Assembly: GCA_030141605.1 (NCBI GenBank)
Contig: JAQGDQ010000021.1
Span: 62,001-126,000 of the forward strand
DNA: 64,000 nt
Direction: 5' to 3'
From: Tubiluchus corallicola
Taxonomy: Eukaryota; Priapulida; Priapulimorpha; Priapulimorphida; Tubiluchidae
The position numbers were made by a program, and so were the translations under genes. Within the stretch, counting starts at the first letter, position 1, and the number at the start of each line of letters is the position of its first letter. This document shows, piece after piece, positions 1-10,748 of this stretch. The notes beneath the pieces were generated by a model. That model ran no database searches. It was not told where the DNA came from and saw only the letters and a list, made by a program, of their open reading frames with translations.

Positions 1-2826
1 TTACATGACCTATATGTTGTCCATGTAATAACAATACTAGTAGGTAGAAGAATTTTGACTGGACAAGCCACGGAATGTAGTGCATTAGGAATCCTAGTCC
101 ATACAATGGCATGGAGCATCCGGACAACCAATGATTGGAATGTAACCCACAGCAACCAGTCAGCCAACCAGACGCTAGCTTAACCTGTTAATGCACACAC
201 CGCAAACTTATAATGCACAGCTACACTACAAAACAAAGCAATTCATGGAAATTTGTTATCAATTCTGCTTACAGGAAAGCTCAGCCCACAACTAGTCTAT
301 TAAATTAGCTTTAAAGCATCTAAATAATGTAAAATGTGGTGACAATGACTTTTTTACAGAAATACCCCAAACGAAGAAGTATGCCACTCACAATTAATGG
401 TAGCAAGATTAAAAAATCAGAAATTAAATACATCAATTTAATACTTTATAGGCTACTAAAAAGAGTGAACAAACTGTAAGTAGTAAAATACAAAAATATG
501 GAAGGAAAACAGGCCCATTTTTAGACGCACACAATTATTTAGGAGAATAAAAATTGCAACACTATGCTTCTGTGAAACTGGAGAAATTTTGAGTTCACAA
601 TAATAAATTTCAGTTTCCTGCCGGGCTAACGATTTCATGTAGTTATACTAGTGTCACGATTAGCTTGTTGTACAGTTTATCTGTAATTTTGCTAATGAAG
701 TACAGGACCTACTTTTTGCACAACACTTTTTCAGAAATTCCAGTAAGCAAACGTTGATTTCCAAGTTACGATTTTTAACTATTGTATGGCAGAGAACATG
801 CAACAGTGAAAAATTAATGAAAAAATTCATTAAAAATTAATGAACTTTCGCAATAAACATTCTTTAACATAATGTATACATAAACTGTAGAAAACTTTTG
901 AGTTGCGGTCTAAAATTGGAAACTGTTAGTGACCTTTTTCCTTTAAGTTAAATATTACTATATTTATAGAATATAAGCGATAAAGCTTTATTTTAGATGG
1001 TCAAACTGATTTTTTACCATCTAAAATAAAACCGATTTTACTTGCCTCTACAAAACATTTATTTTGCCCACTCTTCGCACATCAAAGTAGCCTAGTTCAA
1101 AAACACATTTATACTTAATATGATCTATTTCTGTCCAGTTTGATCGCAAATTTAACGATTTTGTTTCAAAGAATAATGAATGTTTTGCAATGATATTTTT
1201 AGCTACTTCCCGCTCATTGCCTGATTGGTCAAGAAACTCAGGTCAAGGTATCGCTTCGCTGTTTGGCATTAGTATCAAATGCCCACTGAAATATGTTTAA
1301 TAAAGGACAGGCGTCTATGGATAAAGAAGCCACTGTAACAGGTAATCACACAAAATATGGGTCCTGAAAACCATGCCAACCAGTTTGTGTGGGCTGTCTA
1401 AGCAGCAGCAAAACAGCGTTTGGTTGCTTGTTTTAAACTCTATAAAACAAGCTCTATAAAACTCAGTCAGGTGCAATACAATAAATATGAGTTTAAATCA
1501 ACAACAGAAACGTTTTTTTAAAAAAAGGCAAAATTCGTCAAGTTCTTGCAGAACTTTGCTAAGATTCACTCGTTCTGGCTAATCCCAGTGCGGGTGTTTG
1601 TGTATGTGGAATTTCGTGGATCTGTTTCAGAGAAAACATTCTGGCGTAAAAAGTAATGTAACCCTATCTTAAACTAACCTACCCGTTTCATTTGAAACGA
1701 ACTAAAGTCTGCGTCCCAATTTTTTGTAGTAATAAACAAAGTACAGTTATTTTCATTGGTTTGGAACAAACCGTTTTTATCAAAGCTAGAGGATTAAAAG
1801 CGCAAGGCAAAGGCTCAACTTGATAAAGCAGGCAAGTTGTGTTAGACGCCACAAGTACAGCAGCAGTACACAGAAGTTTTAGCTATTCACAATCTCAAAT
1901 ACACAACTCCAAGCAAGTATTGTCCAGCCAGGTACAACGAAGCGATCAAAACAATCAGACACATATTCACAAGAAATATTCACACACATCAATCTTATAA
2001 TTCTGAAGAAATAAGACAGCGAACTAGGAAAAACGAATACAAATTTATCTCAAAACAGGCATAAACCAAGTACATCAGGAAATAATAAAAAATCAATAAC
2101 CTATTCTGCAAACCCAGGGATAATGAAGAGTTGGTTATCAATATTATGCAAATGGTGAATAAATGCCACTGTCGTTCTTACTAATATTCATCCAGACATG
2201 CAACATAAGTATGATATCTTTAAATGTATATGGTATGTTCACAAATCACACTATAACTTAAAGACTGTCATAGGATATTCCAGGTGCCAACAGTCAAAAT
2301 AACAATGAATTGACGTGAAACAAGGGTAGTTTTAAGGGAAACAGTTAGTTGATATTGCTAAGGTGTTACGACATAAAAATAATAAAAGCTCCAATTAGAA
2401 AACACTATTTTCAGTGAAGAAAGGCAGTGTATGGGACCATGGGTCATATGGCACAAAATTTGTCCCATTCAACATTCAATGCGGTTTGCAGTTCTAATCT
2501 CTCCTAGCTCATACTCAAGCTTCTACTAAATAAAACTACCCCACTATTAAATGACTTGGTTCAGCAGGAATATCAAAAGAATGTAATGGTCATTTTAAGC
2601 CATTGATCGTATTGACGAGGCTTGCATGCTTCTGTTACATAGCAATTATCAGATTCCTCGCTTATGTTTCTGTCCTTTCTGTTTATTTAGTTCTTAAAAG
2701 CTATATAGGAACACAGTTACTATATAGGAACACTATTTAGTTGGACTGTATATCTTGCACCTGTAGAGTGGATTCCCTTAGCCATCAATATAACAACCGA
2801 ACGATTAAAAATTTGCATTTTCATAC
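1..2826 (-). other. Intron of the PKA-C gene (after exon 3)
   Basis: This stretch follows the splice donor of PKA-C exon 3 on the minus strand. The next conserved kinase exon (the helix C region) was looked for on the minus strand and not found, so it should lie beyond the left edge of the window. The DNA is AT-rich, and I see no exon, RNA gene or clear transposon in it. Confidence 0.6.
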
Positions 2827-2955
2827 CTTCTGTTTATCCAATATTTTCATGGCATAGAAGTCTTTATTCGCTTTATGTTGAACGAGCATGACTCGCCCAA
2901 ACGACCCAGTACCAAGGGTCTTCTTTCGGTCAAATTCATCTAGGCTTGCTGTATT
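2827..2955 (-). CDS. PRKACA/PRKACB-like: PKA catalytic subunit, exon 3 (glycine loop and lysine 72)
   Basis: This is a 129-nt internal exon, phase 0 to 0, of cAMP-dependent protein kinase catalytic subunit, the Ser/Thr kinase released from its regulatory subunits by cAMP. The acceptor is TTTTCTTTTAG and the donor AAG|GTATGA. Its 43 codons run from [15 protein letters not shown] through the nucleotide-binding loop GTGSFGRV and on to AMKILDKQK. When joined to exon 2 and the canonical first exon, the first loop glycine and the ATP-anchoring lysine fall at conventional positions 50 and 72, as in mammalian PKA. The acceptor phase matches exon 2 exactly. The rest of the kinase domain is outside the window, so the gene is partial here. 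The family assignment is secure; whether it corresponds to the alpha or beta vertebrate paralogue is not meaningful in an invertebrate. Confidence 0.97.
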
Positions 2956-3941
2956 CTAAAAGAAAACCAACAATCGATTATTGTCATATGCTCAAAAGAA
3001 GTAGCCTGCACCTTTAAGTTCACCTGCACTGGAGTGTAGCTGCAAAGACTACGTATATTTAAATTTAAAAAATGAAGTGTTCCAAAAAATGATAAAAAAA
3101 TATGATGTGAAATTTTTTATAACACATGTAAGGGACACAGTCAGCAACACCACAAGTCCCACAGAATTCGCAGAAAATGGCAAAATTTAATAAATTTTCG
3201 AAAAATACACATTCTTGTTCTTCCTTCTTGTATTACATTCTTGTATTTAACTCAAAAAACAAAAATGACCCAAAAGAACAAACTTCTTGTGCACATTTAA
3301 TTATGTCTAGTAACCAATAACAAACAAGCTTTTATAAAACTACTAAAGTAAAACTTGTCAGCAAACTATAAGCAGCTTTTTGTAATATAATGTGACAAAC
3401 TCATTTATGTACAGCTCAATTTTTCCATACTATCGAGTCATACTGTAAGAAATAAGAATGAGTTACTGATATTATTTTGGCGTTAAAAAATTACAAGCAA
3501 TGACATTCAAAGCACTGACCCACTATTATAATTTATTATATGACGTCACCAAGGAAATTAATATTTCAGTAAAAGCGCTGCCAATGATCATAATTTATGT
3601 CTTGTGCATCAATTAATTTAACATTTTTGTTTGCATTGCCCAAGCTGAATTAGCAGAGTCTAAACATTACCATCATGCAGCATAGAGTAGACATTTACCT
3701 AATTATAGTTGTGTAATTAGTTTAAAGAATATGTGGTCTAAAATATCAAACTTTGAGAATCCACCTGAGACACAATAGGCAACCTGAACCGAAATTAAAC
3801 TTAGTTAAATACTGAAAAATAGCATGTAAAATAAACTCTAAAAGAAACTACATGACAAATAAAATCGAAAAAACATAACAATTACAAAATAGCAAATAAA
3901 TGTTGCCAATTAAAATAAATTAACCTGCAATTAATTAGGGA

Positions 3942-3987
3942 GCATATGTCAAGTTTCAAAGTATGCATATGTCAAGTTTCAAAGTAT
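3942..3987. repeat. 23-bp perfect tandem duplication
   Basis: Two exact head-to-tail copies of a 23-bp unit beginning GCATATGTCAAGTTTCAAAG lie in the PKA-C intron. They look like a recent local duplication or slippage event with no coding content. Confidence 0.9.
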
Positions 3988-5042
3988 TTCCCTCAAATGA
4001 AAGTGATAAGTCCAATTTTTAGTGATCGATTTCTTAAAGTATAATGTTGGTAAAAGCATAATGTAGATAGTGTATTGGACAATTGAATGTTTCATCCTCA
4101 AAAGTAGTCTAATTAAGAGAAATCTGAGCATTGTATGATCAATTTGTAATCACGTATTTATAAGCGCATACTGTAAGTGCCAAGTAGCCTACACTGTTAT
4201 AGCGCTAGGTATGTTTCACTTAAGATAATTTTAAGGTAACTGTAGCTATTTAAAAATTTGGGCGAGCGAAATGGACAATGGTTGATGCTTACAATTTCCA
4301 CAATTTGCATAGTTTACAATGATTTGAGCAAAAGCAACTGGGTTTAATAGAAATACGAGTGTGCACACTGAGAGTATTTTACATGCAGTTTTTCACATTT
4401 TTTTAGTATAAGCAGTTTTAAAAAACTGCCTTGCATTATAAGTGGTTCAACATCCCTTTCCCAGTTTTCTTGAAATTTTTTAAGTTTTTTGTTTGATTAA
4501 CCTCAGGTTTATCCAGATTTGTTGCCATTAGGTCTAGCCTAGTTTTTGTACATAGGAGATATAGCAATTTGAAGGACTGCACCTAATTTAATACAGGGAA
4601 GAGTATTTCTTTGCTTTCAGTCAGGCTTTCAACAAGTCAGTCCAACTCCACACTTGAAGACAAGAAAAAAATTGACAAACTTTTCACTCAGACTCTTTTA
4701 GGTTATTGATGACATCTGTGGAAGCAGTGCTGTTTAATCTTGACAGGCTACTACTATTAAATAGACAGGGATCACTTCAGGTGTATAATGCGAATTATAC
4801 CATATTAGTTTCAGGCAAATAAACAGTTTTTCAGGTACATCTCATATTAGGAATGGACTAATACTGGATCCCCCCAGGAACACTAAATAATAGGAAGCTC
4901 ATTCATCTTTAACGAATGAAAAGTCTTTTATGAATGAGTAATAATGAACTAGTACTTTTAAACATACATGTACAAGTTGCCTAAAATACCTATATAACAT
5001 TTATATCAAACTGAAAATATGTATTTCAAGTAATAAACTTAC

Positions 5043-5104
5043 GTGTGTTGGGCTGTCCCATTTTTCTCTAAAATCTCGCTGAGCCCGTTCTAAGAACTCC
5101 TTAA
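5043..5104 (-). CDS. PRKACA/PRKACB-like: PKA catalytic subunit, exon 2 (A-helix)
   Basis: This is a 62-nt exon, phase 1 to 0, with acceptor TTTTTACAG and donor CAC|GTAAGT. It encodes (V)KEFLERAQRDFREKWDSPTH, the amphipathic A-helix that packs across both kinase lobes in PKA. The length of 62 nt and phase 1 entry match the equivalent vertebrate exon. Because it enters in phase 1, any alternative first exon must leave one nucleotide of the shared codon; this is the test used for the candidate first exons listed below. It joins exon 3 in phase 0 with no residues missing. Confidence 0.97.
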
Positions 5105-5442
5105 CTGTAAAAATCAAATGTAAATATGTCAACGACTATAATACACAATAATTGATAATACAGAAATAAACTATTTTCATATCTGCAATATTAAAATGCT
5201 CACATACATTACAATATACAGCCATTTTTAGGTATTAAATTTCAACTTATTGCCTACAGAAACCCTGGGCAACAAGTCATAAAGCCATTATCAAAAACTA
5301 GGTTTCAGGTTACTTTACTGAGATTAAATTACATTCACTCCTTGATAATTAATTTAAATGTGTCCTGAGTGGTTACGGACTACAACCAATTGTTCAATCA
5401 AATTCAGTAACTGATACTTGGTTATAGACAATGGGTATACAG

Positions 5443-5929
5443 TAGTGTTGTTCTGGATATCCGATTCGTATCTGAAAATGGTAACAGAAAATGGCGAGAT
5501 TTTACAATTATCCGGTAGTTGTAAAACTTTGATATTCGAAAATATTCGCTATCCAGTTTTTGTAATGTGCAATTGAAAACGGGTTTCGAATAATTTAACA
5601 GCCGAAAATAACTAAATAAAATATTGCCAAAAAACTTAAAGATTGTTTTAGCCTATGTTTGTGTTTTCAAGACGAAAATTTTACACACATCTTTTTTTCG
5701 TTTGCGTATGACAATACGGTGTGTCTTCGGGCAAGGTCATTTAAGATGATAGTCTTTTTTTTCAGACTAATGAAAACGCTAAAGTTTGCAAACATTTACT
5801 AATTTTTCGTTATCCGAACCGATCTGCTTATTCGATCCGAATTTAGCTAACCGGTTATAATCTGAATCTGCAAGTCAATTTGAGGAAGTATTCGATGATA
5901 TCCAGTATTCGCTATCCGGAGCAACACTA
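5443..5929. mobile_element. 487-bp non-autonomous hAT-like MITE with perfect 8-bp TSD
   Basis: The ends are inverted repeats: left TAGTGTTGTTCTGGATA, right (reverse complement) TAGTGTTGCTCCGGATA. The element is flanked by identical 8-bp direct repeats GTATACAG at 5435-5442 and 5930-5937. An 8-bp target duplication is typical of hAT-superfamily insertion. The interior repeats short motifs built on ATCCG/CGGAT and ATTCG and has no useful open frame. It sits in the intron between PKA-C exon 2 and the upstream exons. The TSD being intact argues for a fairly young insertion. Confidence 0.9.
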
Positions 5930-8025
5930 GTATACAGTCCGCCAAGCGAAAGTGTTCAATAAAATGTTCCAATAAAAAGTCATCAACTACTTGAGCTGTG
6001 TTCACATATAACAGTCTCATAGTTAACTGAAACTTATTTAAAGAAATAAAGAAAGAAAAAACTGAAATTTACATGTAGACTGAAACTCGCGGTAGCTTTA
6101 AAAAGTATTGTGACTGTGTGAAAATTAAGAATGTTGGTTCAAAAGCAAATACATGTACACAATTAGGCAACAGGCAAGTAACTCGACTTTCAATTGAAAA
6201 TTTTAAACCATATATAATCAAATAAAAGACGAGTTTCACTTATTCAAAAACAATTAAAGTTATTAAAGTACAGGCATCATAATCTGAACATGTGTTCTAG
6301 TGAACTCAGCTAAGTGGAACTGTTAACACTGTCATCTGGCATAACTTAAAAGTCCCAGCCAAAAAAAAGTGAACACTACCTATCAGTGTTTAAAAAGTTA
6401 CACATCAGCATCACTGAAAAAATCCTCATGCGACTACACACTGATATTAAACAAGCACAACGTAGGTCCTATCTATCAAATCAAAAAAATCAGATTAGTG
6501 AACAAATTTTTGTTGTTAGCGTGTAGACTGAAGAATTTCCACTGTCAAGCACTTTGTCACAACACGATTTGTTCGAACACTAAGGTTGTGGACGCTATCT
6601 CTATAGCAAGCAGTTAGCTTCAGGTATTAGGAAAACCATGCATCCCACAAATTACAAAAATTGAGTTTGCTTCATAATTTCAGTTCAGTCAATAAAGGTA
6701 ACATTGCTTATGACAAACTATCAATTTAAAGCGTCAATTTAAAGTGTTCTATTTAAAGATTTACCATTATTGTAACCCATACCTACTATGAGCTATGGCA
6801 TGTTAAATAAGCACCTTCAAAGACAAGTTCGGTCTGAAATTTATCTACAAAGACATTATTCCTTCAACACAAAGTCTGCATAATAACAGAATTAAGATGG
6901 TGCCAAATACTAGCTGGTCATCAATTATAAAGATTTCTTTGAAAACAAACATTTTTAATATAACTTTAAAATAACATTGTAATATAATGTTGCAATAATT
7001 ATGCGGCTTATATATTGCAAGCGATGCAAAATTCGAAATGCTTCAATTTGAATCTGATTACAAGTCTGTGAATGTTCATAAATTAAGTGTGGTGTAAATT
7101 GTGAAGCATGGAGTATGGAGGACACACAAATGGAGCGCACAAATTTAGGCCTAAAAGGATGTGTAAACTAGTTATTTTCACAGATTTTCTATCAAGACTA
7201 GACTAAAAGTGGCATAATTGAGGATGTAAGCACCAAAATCTATCCGCATAATTATGTCGAACACCTGCACTTTACATGAATGCAAAAGCCTTGTAAGAGA
7301 CATTGTAACAAACCAAAGTGACTTTTTACATTCTTGCAGGCAGAAAACTAGACAAATTTGAATTAAATAGCTGAATTCATGCTGTTAATATCCACTGCAA
7401 AGCAAACCAACCAAGTCAAGCCACTGAGGTCAAGTGTTTGATAAGATGTGTTCCAGTTATTGCTTATTAATTTCAAATGTACTAGATTAATGTTTTCTTT
7501 TCTAGTGTAGTTGCTTTTTAAAGTCATTTTAATCATCTAACTGTTCCTATTATAGTCTTAATATTTAAATTTAAATTAAACAGAATTGTGTTTTGTAATA
7601 CAGCAATATTTTCATTCAACATAACGTGTGAATTTAATACAAACGTGTAAGCAGAAAGTCGTTTAGCATGTGTTCACAACAAGAATAGTAACTATTTGTG
7701 AAAATAAAATTTAAATGTCAGTTGATGAGTAGTGATTTGTTTCCTACATAATGCTACTTGGTAGGTATTTACAAGTTTATAACAATGTGTAGTTCGATTC
7801 TACAGTGAATGAAATTCAATGACTAGGCGATTATTTAACACGTTCTTACGTATTTATAAGGTGTATGTTAGGCCTGGATGATATATTACCTGCATTCACA
7901 CGCTTTGGCACTGCAAACAGCTGCAGCACATACGATGAATGGGTAGAAGTTATAAGCATGCACAGGTAGCACAGGTAGCAAAGTTTGAGATGTTTGATAT
8001 GCGCTATAGTGCAAATCTTACTTAC

Positions 8026-8070
8026 AGAAATGTGAGCAAGTATTACCACCCAAATCACCACCTTTATCAT
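8026..8070 (-). CDS. Candidate 45-nt PKA-C cassette exon
   Basis: A minus-strand candidate exon has a strong acceptor (TTTTTACCCACAG) and a strong donor (TTTCT|GTAAGTAAG). It is 45 nt long and, in the only phase that matches its neighbours (1 to 1), fully open: (D)DKGGDLGGNTCSHF(F) would be inserted between a first exon and the A-helix exon. Vertebrate PRKACB is known to carry small optional exons at this position. The sequence is not recognisably homologous to those. Splice signals and symmetric phase are seen; use in transcripts is inferred. Confidence 0.45.
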
Positions 8071-10503
8071 CTGTGGGTAAAAATATTATTTTAATAACTT
8101 CTATTGCTGTAAGAAAATAATATAGAATAGCACTGAGACAGGTCCAGTTTTTTTTAAAAAATAAACAAACAAAAAGTGTTTTTGAAACAAGAAATTATCA
8201 AAGCGAAATAGTTAAGCTCCAAATTTTTGAAAGGCCCTTGCAACTTAACTGTTGCATATAAAATTAATAAATGAACAAAAACATAAAAAAATGATAAATG
8301 CACTAAACTGCAATGCCTATTCATTCAACAGTTTTCTCACAAACAAAAAAAGAAAAGAAGTAAACTGTAAATTGCAGTCTCAACTGGATAATTTCACATT
8401 GTGCAACTGATTAAAATTTAATTGGACAAAATATGTACAGATGGGTGAGCACTTTCGAATCTTCAATGCTATTAGCCTATTAGCATATACATATGCGCAA
8501 TTTTACAAACTCAGTTTTTCTTATTAGCACGACAAGGCAAGAGCTAAATACTACACAAAGTCTAGGGACTAAAAAGTAATACAACCAAGACTAAAAAAAT
8601 TTAACTATTAAGAAATGGATCTAATCGAACGTAGTTACATCATATGTGTATTACTGCTGTTACAAAAGTGCTGCTGACAAACCACTGGCTTAGCACTATC
8701 ACTGCTGCGTTTACCTGTCTTGAGGATATATTTCTTTATATTAGAATTCCACATGCTCAGTGTCTACAACAGATGTAAAGATCTTTTGTGGTTGACTCTA
8801 CTGCTATATCATAATAGTTTTCCCTCTTCAGTGTAACGACAATTTGACATTTAAATCCTACTATTGTTTTTGCCAGAATAAAACAATACTAATAACTTTT
8901 CTGCGTTCCCATTGAGCTAGTTTCCAGCAATAAAGGATTATAAAAATAGTTTAACAGCGATCATTTTGTCAAAGATTTCAGTCGCAATAATGTGCCAGGT
9001 ACACTGAAGTACACGACATTAATTTTCAACAGTTCTACATTGAACGTCGTGCTACACGGTAATGGTCAACTATATCGTTTTGAAGCTTATCTTAGATGCG
9101 TTCCTGTTGCTGTCAAATAATTATCGCTCGCTTCTGATATAGGTCATGTGTCAGGTGTCTGATATTGATACAGCAATGTAATAAAACCCACGTGCAGCAC
9201 GGCGATATGAAGAGACCTTGGAGAATGTTGAAGACATTTTCAGCAGACTGAAGCCATCGTTGGAGGCTTCTCCAAGCCTGGAAAGAAAGTGGGGGAAAGA
9301 AACAGTCAAATTAAAAGTCCTAGTTAATTTGCGCTTGAACAATTTAAGTCAGGGTGAGCAGTAGTGGACCGCTGAGGTGTCACAGATGCATGTCTTTGAC
9401 GTTCTCATCCTAGATGCGCCCTCGACCAGTGACATCTTTAGTTAATGTAACAGCCTGAAGAAGCTCTTCGTGCCAAAAATAGAACAAAGCCGTAAGTAAT
9501 CGTAGAAAAGTCAAATGCAAAGTGAAAGCAATTCAGGCTCAGAAAAGATGGATTGATGAAATGCCATTTTCAGAGAACCTCGCTGCGTAAATACAGTTCC
9601 AGGTTCTCCGCAGAGAAATGCTGCCTGAGTAACTCATAGATTATGAAGCGCGGTCATAGATATAGAAAATAAAGTGAGGTCTTGAACCAGGTAAAAGATA
9701 ATAAATCAAACAGCTTTGTGTGTTCTGAAGATAGAACGGCTCAGATGACGTGTAACAGTAACAATATCATAATCGTAATATAAAGCCGGCATGAAAGGCG
9801 TTACTATTTACTAGAATTATAAACAATTTAATGAATTTATTCAGTGTACAAAAAAGTTCTCGTTTAATAGTAAGAGACTGTGAAAAGCAAAAATACATAC
9901 AGGAAAGTAAGACTCAAACCAAACAATAAACTGGAGGGTTTGCATTTTCCGTATTACGAAAGAAATGTAATTATTACTAATTAATGGTTATGAAAGTCAT
10001 GAATAATACTGTACTGAAATATAATCAATCTTATATACTACAAAACATAAGACTAATTTAAAAGATGATCAAAAGCTCTTTTTCGTTAAGTAAATGAGTA
10101 ATTTTTTTTTCTCTTTTGACGCTGTTTTAAAAGAAGTTAATCACAAAATCTCAATTTTTAACCAAAAAATTATAAAACCAAGACTCAACTATGCAGTTCC
10201 ACTTGATAAAAACAGTTCTTTACAGGCCTTCCTAACCGACTAACATCACAAGTCTAACCAGAAAGGACATGAATTAGACACGATGTCACTCTTTTCTATG
10301 CTTTCTTTGTCTTGAACCGTAAAGATCGCACGAGCGCATTAATGTCCACTCTTAAGCCAGTGTCGGAGACTCAGAAATCTAAACAGCACACTACAGCGCC
10401 ATCAGAAAAAATCACCGCAATGCAGCAACCCATATGCACGAAACTTTACAGAAAGAAACCTACACTACAATAATACATATAGTAAACAATTAAAAGTCAT
10501 CAC

Positions 10504-10561
10504 CACTTTGACTGTCGTCGCCGCGAGCAAACGGCCACATCAAATTCTTTAGAGCATCCAT
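10504..10561 (-). CDS. Candidate alternative first exon of PKA-C
   Basis: An ATG opens the 19-codon peptide MDALKNLMWPFARGDDSQS and leaves one nucleotide before a GTGATG donor, giving a GTT valine codon on joining exon 2 in phase 1. A textbook TATA box lies 187 bp upstream on the same strand, so the exon would have its own promoter and a 5' UTR of about 150 nt. The peptide lacks the N-terminal glycine needed for myristoylation and carries hydrophobic and aromatic residues that could act as a different membrane or protein anchor. The donor is only moderate. Alternative first exons with distinct N-termini are well established for PKA-C in vertebrates and invertebrates; this one is inferred. Confidence 0.55.
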
Positions 10562-10740
10562 TATGGACCTGCTGGCTGTCACCTAACCATCCTCCTCATC
10601 TTCCAGCATAGGCAGCAGCTCTTCTAACAACTACCCCAACAAACAGCTCCCAGGCTCATTAAGGCTTTTTACCAGCAGTTAGTTTAAAGCACATGCAGCC
10701 AAAGTTCAAAAGCAGATATACTACAGACACGAGTCGGCTC

Positions 10741-10748
10741 TATTTATA
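10741..10748 (-). promoter_or_regulatory. TATA box of candidate alternative PKA-C promoter
   Basis: The minus strand reads TCTATAAATAGAG, containing TATAAATA, about 187 bp upstream of the candidate start codon at 10561. Initiation would be expected near 10715. The surrounding DNA is less AT-rich than most of the intron. Confidence 0.5.

Noticed and set aside
9217-9277. PKA-C exon with an excellent acceptor (CACTTTCTTTCCAG), open as AWRSLQRWLQSAENVFNILQ
   Set aside because: Entry is phase 0, so it cannot follow the canonical first exon, and the donor (GTCTCT) is poor; kept only as a possible partner for a phase 0 leader.
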